Shown one piece after another: positions 45,202 through 57,529 of a stretch of DNA of 64,000 nucleotides. Every line of letters begins with the position of its first letter. Positions within the stretch are counted from its first letter, which is position 1. The notes below the pieces were generated by a model that saw only the letters and a list, made by a program, of their open reading frames with translations, was not told the origin of the DNA and did no database searches. The stretch is from Sycon ciliatum (Eukaryota; Porifera; Calcarea; Leucosolenida; Sycettidae). The stretch covers positions 10,698,066 to 10,762,065 of the forward strand of contig NC_088645.1 in NCBI RefSeq assembly GCF_964019385.1, in the 5' to 3' direction. A program made the position numbers and the translations under genes.

Positions 45202-45705
45202 TACAGTGCGTATCGGTTATAGCGTGGTCGTGTAAAAGAATATACTGCCTACAAGAATGAACCCTCCTGTTTTCATAATCATAACATGGATTTCAAGTGC
45301 ACATTTATTCTTACAAGCAGTTTTATCCCATACTAGAATTATATTGGCCCTAAGAATGGACTTTGTGTAGCGAAACATGCCAGATTAGTACTAAGTGTAT
45401 CGCCTGTAGTAATAACATCTGTCCAATTCCGTTCTGATGAGACTCTCGTTGCGTCGTAGTGCTGCAGATTCAACTGTTGTGGCCATGTAACTCATTTTGC
45501 ATAGCCACATGGTAAGCCTATGGGACTATGACCAGGCACATGCACAGAAGTACTGCGTTGCATGTACGATAATCTTCCTGCCCCTGCGCACATGCATTAT
45601 GATATGCCACACTAGCTGTCTTGATTTATCGTGTGTAAGAAATATCTGAAATAAGAATAGAAAGTCGTTTTTCAAACACCCACGCTATAACCGATACCTA
45701 CTGTA
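45202..45705. mobile_element. MITE, TACAGT ends with CGGTTATAGCG motif
   Basis: 504 bp. Inverted ends TACAGTGCGTATCGGTTATAGCGTGG / TACAGTAGGTATCGGTTATAGCGTGG differ at two positions. Confidence 0.8.
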
Positions 45706-46479
45706 CATGTACATCCATTTTCAACCTCATATCTTATCCCTTTTTGATATCAATATTGCTCGTAGTGAACGCAGACCGAACAAGCTTGTTTTCAACTCTC
45801 ATGGGAAATTTCCATCTTCCCTTTTCTTACATAAAATCGGCAAATAATATTATCCTTCCACCCAAAATTACCGCTATAGATTCTGTTTCAGAATTTCGGG
45901 CACAATTTTGCGCTCATTATAAACAGCATAATGCCTGCACAAGTCGCTTCACTATTATAAATTAATGATCATTCTGACTGTTAGGAGATCGTCCAACAAT
46001 TTCTCACCGCTCAAAGCATCCTTTACATAGGCAGCGGTACTAGAGTCTACGTCCACTTGTCACTGTGCGCTGTTCTTCATGTTCTGGCTCCTCGCTGACA
46101 ACAGGTGCTTCCACGTCTGGCGGAGTGTGACTGTCAGCCCGCTCCGAAAGTTCAACTGGAATAACAGCGACTTCATCACTCCCACTGTTTCCTGTTGGAG
46201 CGGCAGCAGGAGTTGCGCCGCCAGAGGAACGCTTCACAAAAAATCCAGGCTCTGCTGGCTAGAGCTTGGCCTTTGGGAATGTCGCTGAGACATCGGAGTA
46301 AAGTCTTCGAGTCAACCAAAACACGGTTCAAACGAGGATGATCGCCTGATCAGCTGAGCCCTCGGCATTCGAATCGTGTTTTGGTTGACTCGTAGTCAGG
46401 CCACCGTGTTTCTGTACTACTGTAGCCGTGCATGCGCACTGGCTGTACTCTGCTAGACTGTACGTATCTTGACTGAGTA

Positions 46480-46820
46480 CGAGGTCAATATAGGAAATAA
46501 AAGCCGAGTAAAAGACCGAGGCGAAGCCGAGGTCTTTTACGAGGTTTTATTTCCTATACTGACCAAGTACGAAGTCAATATTAGATTAAATTTTATCACG
46601 ACAAACAGTCCAGTCCTCATGAATCCCGGTTTTATGATTGCACAACCGTTGCACCACTACCTACTCATGCAATGCTGCACTAGGCACCGTTCAACTGCGC
46701 AACCCCTAAGCAGTCAAATATAAGCAGTCAGTATAGCCTAGGAGTGAAATATGCAGGAATATTTTGACTGCTTAGGTATAGCGAAAATCAATGGGAGTCA
46801 ATACTAAGGGAGTGATAAGA
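46480..46820. mobile_element. Half-copy of the 31-32 kb palindrome family
   Basis: Contains AAAGACCGAGGCGAAGCCGAGG hairpin, (A)GCAGTCAATATA words and the GGGAGTGATAAG centre word, truncated by the next MITE. Confidence 0.6.
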
Positions 46821-46825
46821 GCCTG

Positions 46826-47227
46826 TACAGTAAGATCGGGCGCCGAAGAACACCTCGCCGAAGAACACCCAGGCTGGAAAACCGGCCAAATTTAAGAACA
46901 GTCCAGGCTAGAATTATCAGATTTAAGAACACTTTTAAAACTTGGAACATTGTACATGTATGGGAGGTGAGTACATGTCATGTACACGTGTAAACAGTAA
47001 CTGCTACATATACAGTCATTCCCATTTACGACACCCACTAGTTTAGAAGTACTACATTGCACTACATGTACAGTCATGTACATGTACATGTACATGACAA
47101 ACGTCATGACGGCACTCGACTCGCCGCGCGCGTGTGAATAAGAACGGTCTGGCTAGAATCAAAAATTTAAGAACTGTCCTAGGCTGCGCTCGAGCCCCTG
47201 CGTTCTTCGGCGCCCGATCTTACTGTA
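46826..47227. mobile_element. MITE, TACAGTAAGATCGGGCGCCG ends (copy 1)
   Basis: 402 bp, 26-bp inverted ends, interior iterating TTAAGAAC words. Copy 2 at 48901-49568. Confidence 0.85.
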
Positions 47228-47520
47228 GTGTAGTGTGGTCTGTAGACAGTACTCTGGACTGGAGACTGTAGTGTGTACAATCAACACCAGCTCGAGCACC
47301 GAACCGCGCGTGCAACCGCTTTTGGACGATCGTTTCAGGCCGCGCGCGCCCCGAGCCTAGCCTAGCTAGCCCCGGCGCCCTGCCTTTTATTTTTCGAAAC
47401 CAAGGTCGAAACTTTTGAGGGGGGGGCGCGCGCCCCCCGCGCCCCCTCCCCCCTAAACCCGCCACTGTCCTCATCCGGGGTCCCCGAAAACGTCGGCGGT
47501 TTGACTAGTGACGCGGCCAT
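47228..47520. other. GC-rich gap
   Basis: No gene. A GCGC-rich purine/pyrimidine stretch ends in ACCCGCCACTG, resembling a short DNA-element end. Confidence 0.35.
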
Positions 47521-47521
47521 G

Positions 47522-47629
<108 letters not shown>

Positions 47630-47657
47630 TGCGTTCAGAGGGAGCTATGGAGGTAAC

Positions 47658-47883
47658 TACTGTAAATATACAAAATTTCGGCGCTGCAAAATTTCGGCAC
47701 TTCACGATTTTTGACATTTCGGCGGCGATTTATTTTCGGCGTGGGGTAGAGGGCATGGTGTAGTGCGCGCGACACTGCCAGATGCTGTGAAAAATTTCAT
47801 CGGCGTTTTAATTTAGGCGTTTTGGGTCGGTGCCGAATATAGCCGAAATAAAATAGCTGCCGAAAATGTGTATATTTACAGTA
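47658..47883. mobile_element. MITE, TACTGTAAATATACA ends, AATTTCGGCG motif
   Basis: 226 bp with 15-bp perfect inverted ends and about eight interior TTTCGGCG-like iterations. Confidence 0.8.
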
Positions 47884-48900
47884 CTTGAAGTAAGGGTAGA
47901 GCGCTACGCAAGACAGTCGAAAGAAACGAAGTGGCGACTTACCTGGCGCACGGGAAGACGAAGCGCAACAACCAGGGCAGATGCTTGCACAGCACAGCAA
48001 TCGGGAATCTCAGGGTCGTGGTATTCGTGAACCACTGTTGGGCGCCAAATGTTATGTTCTCTCACACGGTAACTCAGTAGACACACAGTTAGAAGATTTG
48101 GATAGGACTGAAGTCACAAGCAAAAGTACTAAGAGTAAGACTGAGAGCAAGACACACTGAATAAGATTGACTGAATGAACTGAACGGAACTGAACTAGAC
48201 AAAGCAAACGCCGGTTTACAGCCAGCGATAAGAGTTCCAAGAAGTAACAGAAACAACGAGGCGTGTCATGCATAACTACTAGAAATCGCCTTTGAATGCG
48301 TGTAAGAGAAACAGTGTTAGAATAGTGTCGTGGGAAATACTCGGAAGACAATTAAGACAGACGAATGGAAGAACGAGCTATAGCGTGGGGAATTACGTAA
48401 AGCGAGTATAAGCGAGAGATTTGTAATGTACAGTGAAAGACGTTAGAATGCTAACATTAGGTACTAGGTTCATGTATCACAGTCAGTTTACACACGTGTA
48501 GAATACTACGTTAGCAAGGCAGGGATATTACTATTACACTACACTGTACAGTGGTTGCGCGTGCGGGGGAAAGAAACACTAAAGTACAATGCATGCGTAG
48601 TGTTCAAGAACTACAATGTAACTACGTAGTACTGGTACAGGAGGTTGCGACTTGCGTGACTACTGTACCAGTGACAGTCAGGGATACTACAATGTGCACT
48701 ACAGATGTAATACAGTTACTCAGATGTAATACAGTTATGTACTTGTAGATGTAATGCAGTTGCTGAGTTATGTAGATGTAATACAGTTATGTACATGTTA
48801 TACCAAGAGTACATAACCCTCCTCTTGCCTCTTGGTCATACCAAGAGTACAATCATAACCCCCCCCCCCCCAGAGTGTGCAACGCCGACCCAGCTCTGCA

Positions 48901-49568
48901 TACAGTAAGATCGAGCGCCGAAGAACACCTCGCCGGCGCCGAAGAACACCCATGCTGGAAAACCGGCAAAATTTAAGAACAGTCCAAGCCAGAATTATCA
49001 GATTGAAGAACACTTTTAAAATTTGGAATTTCCACATGAGTGCAGTATTTAACTGAGTTACGACTACATGTACGTTGTCATACTCAATCTGCGGACAGCA
49101 TGCTGTTTCGTTCTTTTTGAACTCATCAGCGCAGCACAGAGAAAATGAGGCCGAACCTGATAGCAATGGAAATAAAAATTTCCAATCAGGCCCGAACGTA
49201 CATGTACCTTGCCAGAGTGCTCAAACTGACAAGTCAGTGAGCATACATGTACTTACATGAAGTTGCGAATTTACACGTAGATCTACATTGTACATGTATG
49301 GGAGGTGAGTACATGTCATGTACACGTGTAAACAGTAACTGCTACATGTACAGTCATTCCCATTTACGACACCCACTAGTTTAGAAGTACTACATTGCAT
49401 GCACCACATGTACATGTACATGTACATGACAAACGTCATGACGTCACTCGACTCGCCGCGCGCGTGTGAATAAGAACGGTCTGGCTAGAAGTAGAATCAA
49501 ATTTTTTTAAAGAACTTTCCTAGGCTGCGCTCGAGCCCCTGCGTTCTTCGGCGCCCGATCTTACTGTA
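48901..49568. mobile_element. MITE, TACAGTAAGATCGRGCGCCG ends (copy 2)
   Basis: 668 bp. Same ends and AAGAAC words as 46826-47227 with extra internal sequence. Confidence 0.85.
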
Positions 49569-49757
49569 GGGTCTTGGTCGAGCGGAATCGGATCTTCTGA
49601 TGTCATGCGTACACTCCACAACAGCGCAAGGCCGGTCTCGAGGCAGGGCACCATTGTTTTTGATCCGAGAGTACCCGCGACTCCCCGGGTTCCCCTCAGA
49701 TGTGTACGGTATTATGACGCAAAGATCCGATTCCGCTCGACCAAGTCACCAAGACCC
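49567..49757. repeat. Hairpin element, TAGGGTCTTGGTCGAG ends
   Basis: Inverted arms GGTCGAGCGGAATCGGATCTT on both sides. Confidence 0.8.
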
Positions 49758-50306
49758 TATGCAGAGCTGGATCAGGCGTTGCACATTCTGGGGGGTTATG
49801 TACTCTTGCCTGAGTCTTGGTACTCTTGGTTATACTCATCTAATCTAATTTGGAAGTACATAAAGACTGTATGTAGCAATGGCATTACATGTATGTAGTC
49901 AGGTAACTGTAGCATTAGTGCTAAAGGTGTTACATGTCTACAGTCGAAATGGAGATCAGACATTGTTTATGGATGAGTTTATTGTTGACTGGAGACAGAA
50001 GCGGACTTGGCTTAATTTCAGTGTATTCTCATGCATTGTTCTTTGGCCTTTGTACGCGTGCTGTGGTATTATTATTATTATCCACTATGAAACTCGTTAT
50101 GCTCAAACCTCACAATCATAAATTCATAATGCTCGTCTTGTTCCTTTCTAATGCTCCAGAATGCTCTGATGCTCGGATAGTCTCATAAGTATCTAATATA
50201 ATGCCGGCATTATCCGCCGGACACTAGGCCTGAGCCTGAGGGCCTAGGGCTAGCCCGGACCATTCGCAGAAAACAAAAATTAATAATAATTATCTGCTGG
50301 GATGAC

Positions 50307-50385
50307 GACTACACCATAGCTCAGTGGTTAGAGCATCGCTAGCTACAAGCGAGGGTCCCTGGTTCGAGTCCTGGTGGTGACAGTC
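50307..50385 (+). tRNA. tRNA-like sequence (SINE core or pseudo-tRNA)
   Basis: A box TAGCTCAGTGG and B box GGTTCGAGTCC at tRNA spacing, with outer pairing GACT/AGTC and CACCA/TGGTG. A third tRNA-like type in this window. Not a standard cloverleaf. Confidence 0.45.
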
Positions 50386-50563
50386 AATTTTTTCTTCAGA
50401 CTTTTCCCGTTTGTCTCTTTCCCTCAAACTAGTGAAAATAATTATTTAATTAATTAAAGAGTCGGCGTGGAGAAAGCAATTTTATTAGTGCAATTAGGAG
50501 TATAATCGATGCAGACATGGCCAGACAACAACGAGTTCATGGAATTTTTAAGGATTTTTATGT

Positions 50564-50603
50564 TATTCAAAATCGATTTTCGTGTTCCGCTCATCAGTGA
50601 ATA
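50564..50603 (-). ncRNA. Hammerhead ribozyme motif with palindromic helix III
   Basis: Helix I TATTCA/TGAATA is six perfect pairs. CTGATGA is followed by GCGGAACAC and GAAA; AATCGATT is self-complementary, and T sits at the cleavage position. All invariant core bases are present in 40 nt. No Penelope ORF is visible nearby. Confidence 0.65.
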
Positions 50604-50609
50604 GTATCG

Positions 50610-51600
50610 GAACTGAGGGTACTGTGTACAAAAATAGAACATTTTATAACAGCATAATTAATTAAAAGTGTGAAAAAAATTGTTTTCATTCTTTTTTACC
50701 CAAGCTCAAGTGATGAGGATCGAATTATTTCCCGACACACTGTGTAGCTGGGACGTGGGAGTGGTGCTTTCTTGTGCGCTCTGGCTGGCAGTCGTGAGTC
50801 AGTCAAGTGAAATGCCAGGTCGGGTAGGAAGTGCGAGCTGTGCGCGACGTGGCCGACGTCCGGAGCAGCCGCACGATCTTCTTCACAAATTAGCGCCGAT
50901 GTTGCAAAATCTTAGTTTCAGCTGCAAGATTGTATGCAGGCTGGCACCATGTTATTGGCAGAGCAGGGAGGTGTTCGATGACCTGGCACCTCTTTCCACT
51001 ACTATTGGCTATAAAGCATCCGAGCATTGCATCATTATCGTCATGTTAGAGAAGTAATACAAGTCGTTAGTTGGCAAGCTCCATCGTCAGGAGCAGCCAC
51101 CAGTCCCCTCTTCTACAATTACTGCCGAAGTTGGGCCAAATACCGGTATATACACCTAAAATAGCAAGTCATTTCATTGCTTCATTTCAATGCTTCCTAT
51201 AATCGTTGCGTACAATCGAGAGTCTGTAAATGTCAGACCAAGGTTGACGAATCCTGCAGGGACGAAACTCGAGAGGCGATCCAAGCCGTTGCCTACTACA
51301 CACTCACTGCATCGTTATGCCTGCATGCAACACGCCAAGACTGATGCCCCAGGCTACCAAGGCTACCATACCAAGCAAGATCTCGCCAACCATCGACCGC
51401 AGGCGCGATGCGGGAACTGATGGCGAAGCACTGAAGGTAAGAGGAGATAGGACGTGCAAGATGTGATAGAAAATAATGTTCTGCAGTTAGATAAACATAG
51501 GATAATTATTATGTGCCGTGTGTTGACCGCCATTTGGTGGACTATAAAAATTTAATTTTTTCACCCTCTTTAGCATTGGACCTCACTGATTTCCCTGGTG
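50610..51600. other. Region without a supported gene
   Basis: ORF 50680-51057 (125 codons) has a hydrophobic start and a Cys/Arg-rich middle but no recognisable domain, and no splice context convinces me. Confidence 0.3.
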
Positions 51601-51606
51601 CGTTAA

Positions 51607-52013
51607 GCGGGATTCACAGAAGCTTTTTTGCGATGCGACACGCGATGCGACGCGATCTGCGACGGACGCGTGCGATGCCAACTCGCGAAATACCATTCAC
51701 AGAAGAAGTCAGTGCTGCGACAACATCTTGCTGATTTGGCTACGTCACCATGATATTCCCGCGGTTTGATACAACTTGTACAAATTCATAGGCAACTCTT
51801 GAACCTTTGTACAACTTTGCTGTAGAAAAGGTGAAAATCGTACGCCAAATCGTTTGTCGCATCGCATCGCAAAAGTTGAGCCAAGCTCAACTTCTGCGAT
51901 GGCCCTATTGCGGCAGTTGCGTGGGGTCCGCGATGGTTGCGATTTGGGGATTTCCCGGTTTCGCGGCTGTCGCATCGCGTGTCGCATCGCAAAAAACCTT
52001 CTGTGAATCCCGC
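51607..52013. mobile_element. TTAA MITE with 44-bp inverted ends
   Basis: 407 bp between TTAA duplications (51603-51606 and 52014-52017). Ends GCGGGATTCACAGAAG... match for about 44 bp with one mismatch; the interior iterates GCGATGCGAC. TTAA targets fit piggyBac- or Kolobok-type elements. Confidence 0.9.
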
Positions 52014-52794
52014 TTAAGGCTGTCATCACACCATGGTACAAAGCACGGCGTCTACGTCCACGTATTAGGAGTTTTTGGTCGGTTGTCATGATGATCCGTA
52101 TACGGGGTGAAAACGGGAGCAGAGGAAACGGGAGACGTGGACGTGGTATGGAGGGGGGGGGGGGGTATACGACTTTTTGTATGAACGTGCGTATCTCCCC
52201 CAGCCTTTTTCCGAGCGACCCTGTGCTTCGATGTATGTGCGTTCAAATTTCTCCAAAAACCTGACTGCGTGTACGCGTCAAGAACTGTGCCTGTCTGATG
52301 ACACGACCACCCGTTTTGGTTTTTTCACCATAGACGTAGACATAAACGGGAGTCGGAGAACACAGTGTGATAACGGCGTAAGCGCTCAAATACTAGTATA
52401 TTGCATATTGTCTGCTTGTAGTTACCTCCTTTTAGAGAAGACGATAAAATAGATCATAGACCTCGTACAGTTGATTCCTGATAATTATAGCGGGCACCGT
52501 TGTGCAAGAGAAATAGGCTGCATTCGTTTTTTGTCTACTCGGTAAGAGTATACTACAGTAGATATTGGAAAATGAAAAGACGGTGGACGGTAGTTTACAA
52601 ACGTATCGGAAGAACGTCAATGCTACAGTACGATGTGCGATAATTTTCCCGAAAGCAGCTCTCAGCTCATTCTCCACGCAACTACAGAAACACCGTACCT
52701 CTACCAACTTCTATTGTCTCCCACCCACATTGACTTCGGAATCTTCTGTCCATGTATTCAAGAGAGAGCTGCGCAAACATTCTTGTCAGTATTC

Positions 52795-53523
52795 AGGTCT
52801 ACTTGATGTTTATTCGTCCCAGAGGTGCCTTTGACGCTGCTCCGTCACTCGTCACCTGCAACAACAGTGTTCTGCAAGTCACACACGTGGCAAAATACCT
52901 CGGTGTGTTGATTGATGACCAGCTAACTTGGGCACCCCACATCGAGTTTCTGGCGAAAAAATTGGCGGCGACCACTGGACAGCTTTGGAGGCATGGCCGG
53001 GCCTTGTCACTGAAAGCACGTCGAGTGTGGTATATGTCTATGATACTATCTCATCTCTGTTACGCCTTTAATTGCTTCTTTCCGGCGCTTTCACGGTCTC
53101 TGCTAAATTGCCTTGTAAAACTGCATAAGTCTGGTATTCGTGCTGTGTTTCAGGCTCCCCGCCGCACTGCAACAGCTCCCTTGCTTGCTAAGTTATCCAT
53201 GCCATCACTTCACCAAGTCCTTTTACAGAAGCTGCTTGTATTTGTTTTCCGGTCTATACACGGATCTGCAAGCTCTCTCTCTTTCAAGATTATTTTGTAT
53301 TACTTGCCCAGCCTCAGATACCACTTGCTGATCGTATAGTCACCCGTGGGCAGCTGCATAATTTACTTCGCATCCCATTCCTACCCAATCCTGCTGGGAG
53401 ATGTTCTATCCAATTTCTGGGTAGCACCACATGGAACTCTCTACCCGATGCTACCCGCTCTCTAACAAACCTTGTTCATTTCAAAAAATCTCTTTCAGAT
53501 CTTGATCTCACTTCACTCCATTA
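52795..53523 (+). pseudogene. LINE 3' fragment (RT C-terminal region)
   Basis: From VMFIRPRG-like MFIRPRG the frame runs through KYLGVLIDDQLTW, the usual end of the RT thumb, SHLCYAFNCFFPALS and RTATAPLLAKL, shifts frame near 53290, and continues to WNSLPDATRSLTNLVHFKKSL before a stop at about 53523. The RT core is missing. Same general LINE group as 16.6-18.3 kb but a different copy. The 3' UTR holds AATAAA near 53765. Confidence 0.75.
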
Positions 53524-53779
53524 GCTATTGACACACGAGTACGTTCTGTCCCCTGTCCATCATCAATATTATCTACATGTACAACCACAACACACATAAA
53601 ATACACTGCTGCATGGTATTTTTATAATTGTCCTGCTGACAGTCATGACATCTTATCATATTAATCTATCATACTATTATATTTTTCATCATAGCCTAGG
53701 AGCTGTGGCATCATTTATGATCCACAGCAAGAAGGCAGCAATGCCTGTACCTATGGTGAAGTAAAATAAAGCTAACATA

Positions 53780-53945
53780 ACATACTTGCTGGCATGCCGT
53801 TACCCTGTTCATCGTAGCCCCCCCCCCCCCCTTCCCAATCTGTACTCTCTTGTACCATCATCCTTCAATGCGACGGACCCCACGATAGGCGGTCAGCCTT
53901 TGGGTCATCCTAATAAAGTTATTATTATTATTATTATTATTATTA
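53780..53945 (+). repeat. SINE-like or LINE-tail repeat with (ATT)n, copy 3
   Basis: C run, then GCGGTCAGCCTTTGGGTCAT and CCTAATAAAG, ending in an ATT tail. Copies at 23.9 and 26.7 kb. Confidence 0.6.
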
Positions 53946-54187
53946 CGGACGTCTACCAGCCTCAAACCTGGTAGAGCCGGTAGAGGAAATAGAATCCTCT
54001 GCTGGCGGTGGAAGAAAAAAACCAAAAACGTCAACAGAAAGAAGTAGATCAAAACTCAGTGCTGCGAACGCCCTCTTAGTTCTTTACAAGTTTATTGGCG
54101 AAGTTCGTCTAGTAAAGCCCTGTGAACACCACATAGAACATGCAGGATATTGACCCGCGTACTCGGGTGATACCGTACCCTAATATC

Positions 54188-54598
54188 AGAGAGGTTCCGG
54201 GGTACGATTTTCCGTGCCAAAATCCGTATGGGCGCTACGAATTTTTTCCAGGCGTGCTCCATACGATTTTTCGGCACGAGAATCCGTGTGGACTGGCTTT
54301 CATACGAACCATGCTTCGTATGGAGATTTTGCGTCATCGGGTGCAGAAAGATTTTTCGCGTACAAATTTGGTACGAGAAACATCGATTCTTCGCGGGAAG
54401 TTTTGATTTCGGTACAAATTTTCAAAATAGAAAGGCATAGCGCGGGAATGTGACGTGTTTGCGATCGTAACCTAGGCAATGACGGCAAACACATAAGTTC
54501 CGTACCCCGGAACTTTTCACTGCTCGAAAACGACGTATAAAAAATCCGTAGAGCCTCCACGGATTTTGGCACGAAAAATCGTACTCCGGAACCTCCCT
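54188..54598. mobile_element. MITE, GGGAGGTTCCGG ends (copy 2)
   Basis: 411 bp, inverted orientation relative to 28961-29371. Confidence 0.85.
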
Positions 54599-54940
54599 AT
54601 CGTCCCTCCTGCCATGCAGTCAGGAAGATATTCGGGAGGTATCACCCTTGCACTTGGGTAATATTTTACACGTGAATGCAGGAAAGTTGTCTTGTACTCA
54701 TACAAGGGTTTTTCATCCTGCCTGAAAGGATTGGGCAGCTTTTTTTTTGGCTTTCCACCAGATTCTTGCTGTTGCCCTGGAAACTTCTATATACCCGTTT
54801 AAAGCCATGGAGGTGTATTCGATTATAGCCAGTCTCAGTTATGAAGCCATGGGCTTCTTAAATTACTGAGATGACATTTTGAAGTATGTTTTGTAAAACA
54901 GAAGTACCACACAAACTTACAGCCCAGCAGAAAGGGTTAA

Positions 54941-55255
54941 TACCGTATATTCTCTATTATAAGCGCTGTGCGTATACTTTTTCAACACCCTTCTACCCCG
55001 TGCTTATATTGGAGACCGTGCTTATATTGGAGACCGCGCTTATAGTGGAGACTGTGTTTGTATTTGTTTCAGCCCGTACATCCATACAGAGCAAGAAGAA
55101 ATACTAGATATCATGCATGCAGCATTGATTTCCACCAAGACCGTGCTAATAATAGAGACTGTGCTTTTAATGTTTCGAAAGGTGCTCACAGTGTGCTAGT
55201 ATTAGAGACTGTGCTAGTAATGGAGACCTGTGCTTATAATAGAGAATATACGGTA
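54941..55255. mobile_element. MITE, TACCGTATATTCTCTATTAT ends
   Basis: 315 bp. 24-bp inverted ends; the interior iterates GTGCTTATA(T/A)T(G/A)GAGAC about eight times. Confidence 0.85.
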
Positions 55256-55627
55256 AGTGGATTTAGAATGATTTTTTTTGGTTTGTCTTTAACTTTCATG
55301 GCATGGCGTAGTGGGTGAGTCATTTTGCATCTTACATAGCAAGGAAAGCAGCGGTGTTTCGAATATAAGGCCATGACGTTAAAGGCGCTGACGTATGAGT
55401 GTACTTGTATTGGAGTGCATGTGACCCCGCAATATAAGTTATGGTTCTTTATAAACAAAAACGGATTGCTACAAAGGGGCCATTCGGTATTGGTTCAAAA
55501 CAGGGACATGATGGTTCGCTGTATCACATAATTCGTTACATGTGAGCTTGTTATAACCGAAGTCGACTGGTGTCAGTCAATACATAGAATAGAGACCTCG
55601 TAAAAGACCTCGATCTTTTGCTCGGTC

Positions 55628-55873
55628 TTCAGTAGAGTCGTGTGTTTAAGAACGTTGTTTCCAAGGCTTTAGCCTGGAGTGTTCTTATGTTGTCCGGCAA
55701 CCTGACTGTGTTCTTATAGCACGTTCTTAGAAACAATTCGTACTGGACCATATCTATCCGAAAAGCTGCCTGAAACCTAACACAGCCGTTCTCAACTTTA
55801 GGCTGTGTCGCTCTTAGCATCTCAGGCTGGGTGCTCTTGGGCTCAACGTTCTGCAACTCGCGACTCTACTGTA
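55628..55873. mobile_element. MITE, CAGTAGAGTCG ends, GAACGTT motif
   Basis: 246 bp. Inverted ends, interior rich in TTCTTA(G/T) and GAACGTT words. Confidence 0.7.
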
Positions 55874-55981
55874 TACTGGTGTAGCATGTAGATCTCCCAT
55901 TATCGGTTAATAATCTGTATGAAAACATGAAGTAGTGGTGTGTGTACTAGCACATGACACTCTAGCTCTACTAGACTAGTC

Positions 55982-56355
55982 TAGAGAGATTAAGTTACAC
56001 GTTCTTTGCCCTTTTTCAAAACGCGGTGCAAATCTCACGTTACGTGTAATTTTTAGAGGTTAAGTTACACGTGCGACGCGACGTGAAATTTTGCCTGGCA
56101 GGATTCGGGTTTAGTTCGCACAAATATCAAATCTTCCAAAAAACTTGATAAATCTCGATAAAACTCCGGAAACTCACACAAATTCGGTCGGGATAACCAA
56201 GCGAAACTTCCAAAAACTCACGTCATGAACTTACGTGCGGGACAGTCAACTCGCGTAAAACACATCAAATTTTACGTGAGTTTTTTCACTTTAAAAGTCT
56301 TTTGACGTAAAAGTTCACGGACGTAAGACTTTTACGTGAAACTTAACCTCTCTAC
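55982..56355. mobile_element. MITE, TAGAGAGRTTAAGTT ends
   Basis: About 374 bp. Inverted ends, interior iterating TTTTACGTGA / CACGT words. Confidence 0.7.
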
Positions 56356-56482
56356 TAATGGAGTTTTGGGTGAACCTGTGGAGCCTCGGCGTTCCTGGTT
56401 GTTGATGCACAGTGGCTGCGTCTAGCTGTCAGTAGCATTAGCGCTCCGGATTGTTGATGCACACATGTGGCTGCATGTACCC

Positions 56483-56660
56483 CTATTTTTCGGAGTATAG
56501 TGCGCACCTTTGTATAACGCGCACCCCCAATCTTCATTGGGGGTGCGCACTTCAATCCTCATTGAAGTACATGCATTTCATATTCGGAGCATAGTGCACA
56601 CCTGCGATTTAGGGCCTAAAATAGCACATCTAAAGTGCGCACCATACTCCGGAAATATGG
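56483..56660. mobile_element. MITE, CCTATTTTTCGGAGTATAG ends
   Basis: 178 bp. Imperfect 26-bp inverted ends, GTGCGCAC iterations. Confidence 0.7.
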
Positions 56661-56678
56661 TAACATTAGGCACCCATG

Positions 56679-56966
56679 TTAGAGTGATTCTGCAAAACGA
56701 ATATTCGAACTAAGTTTCGCGACGGGCCTTGCGAAAATGTGTGCGAATTTTCGCACGAACTTTGCGTTCTGCGCATTTTCCTAGTTTGCATGCGCCCAAG
56801 TGCACATACGCGGTGAATCTGTGACCCCATCTCACGAAACGTTTCACGAAAGTTCATTTCGCATTGCCTGCAACTTTCGCGCAAAGTTCGTGCGAAGCTT
56901 CTCACTTCATGACATAGAGCGAAAATCAAAGTTTGCACGCATTTTCGCTTTGCAGAAACTCTCTAA
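56679..56966. mobile_element. MITE, TTAGAGTGATTCTGCAAA ends
   Basis: 288 bp. Inverted ends TTAGAG-G-TTCTGCAAA, interior iterating TTTCGC / TTCGTGCGAA. Confidence 0.7.
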
Positions 56967-57015
56967 TACTTTAATGCAGCAATGTTTACTGCGACCTGTA
57001 ATCATCTATTCCTAG

Positions 57016-57237
57016 TACTGATAAAGCAGAATTTTTCGGTAGTGTTTTATTTTCGGTAACTTTGGTGCCGAAATTTTTACCCAAAATAAAACGCACCGAA
57101 AATTTCTGTATAGTATAGTACACTTACCTGGAAAACGGGTTTACCGAAAATTTCCCTCCGCCAAACCGCCGGTTTTTGGAGAATGCCGAAAATATTACTA
57201 CACCGAAAATGTTCTGCTTTTACAGTACTCTGCGGCC
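57016..57237. mobile_element. MITE, TACTGATAAAGCAGAA ends, CCGAAAATT motif
   Basis: 222 bp. Inverted ends TACTG-TAAA-GCAGAA, interior iterating ACCGAAAATTT. Confidence 0.75.
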
Positions 57238-57349
57238 AGTGGAAACTATATATATATATATGCTACCGGACTGTACAGTGTCGAAGAACTGGGTTGTCAA
57301 CTTTCTAGCCCGGGCCGTTTGTATTATCATCTACTACAGCTTAGTAGTG

Positions 57350-57529
57350 CAGTGAAACCTGTCTAGGTGACCACTCGGATAAGGCGATCACCTGCCCCAG
57401 AAGACCACTGTGCAACCAGGACCAATGGATGCTATTTCCAGTCAAACGACCCTGGATAAGGAGACAACCTGGCAACAGAGACCACATTTTGAAAGTCCCT
57501 TGAGCGGTCGTCTTAGACAGGTATCACTG
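57350..57529. mobile_element. MITE, CAGTGAAACCTGTCTAGG ends (single copy)
   Basis: 180 bp. Ends CAGTGAAACCTGTCT / CAGTGATACCTGTCT inverted; interior AGACCACC and GACCCTGG words. Founder type of the satellite at 58.7 kb. Confidence 0.8.

Larger units (their letters stand above)
48800..49845. mobile_element. Outer MITE split by nested insertions
   Basis: Left arm 48800-48900 and right arm 49759-49845 are inverted copies (gagtacataacc..., C/G run, GTTGCACA..., AGAGCTGG). Between them lie the MITE 48901-49568 and a 190-bp hairpin (49567-49757). Confidence 0.7.
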
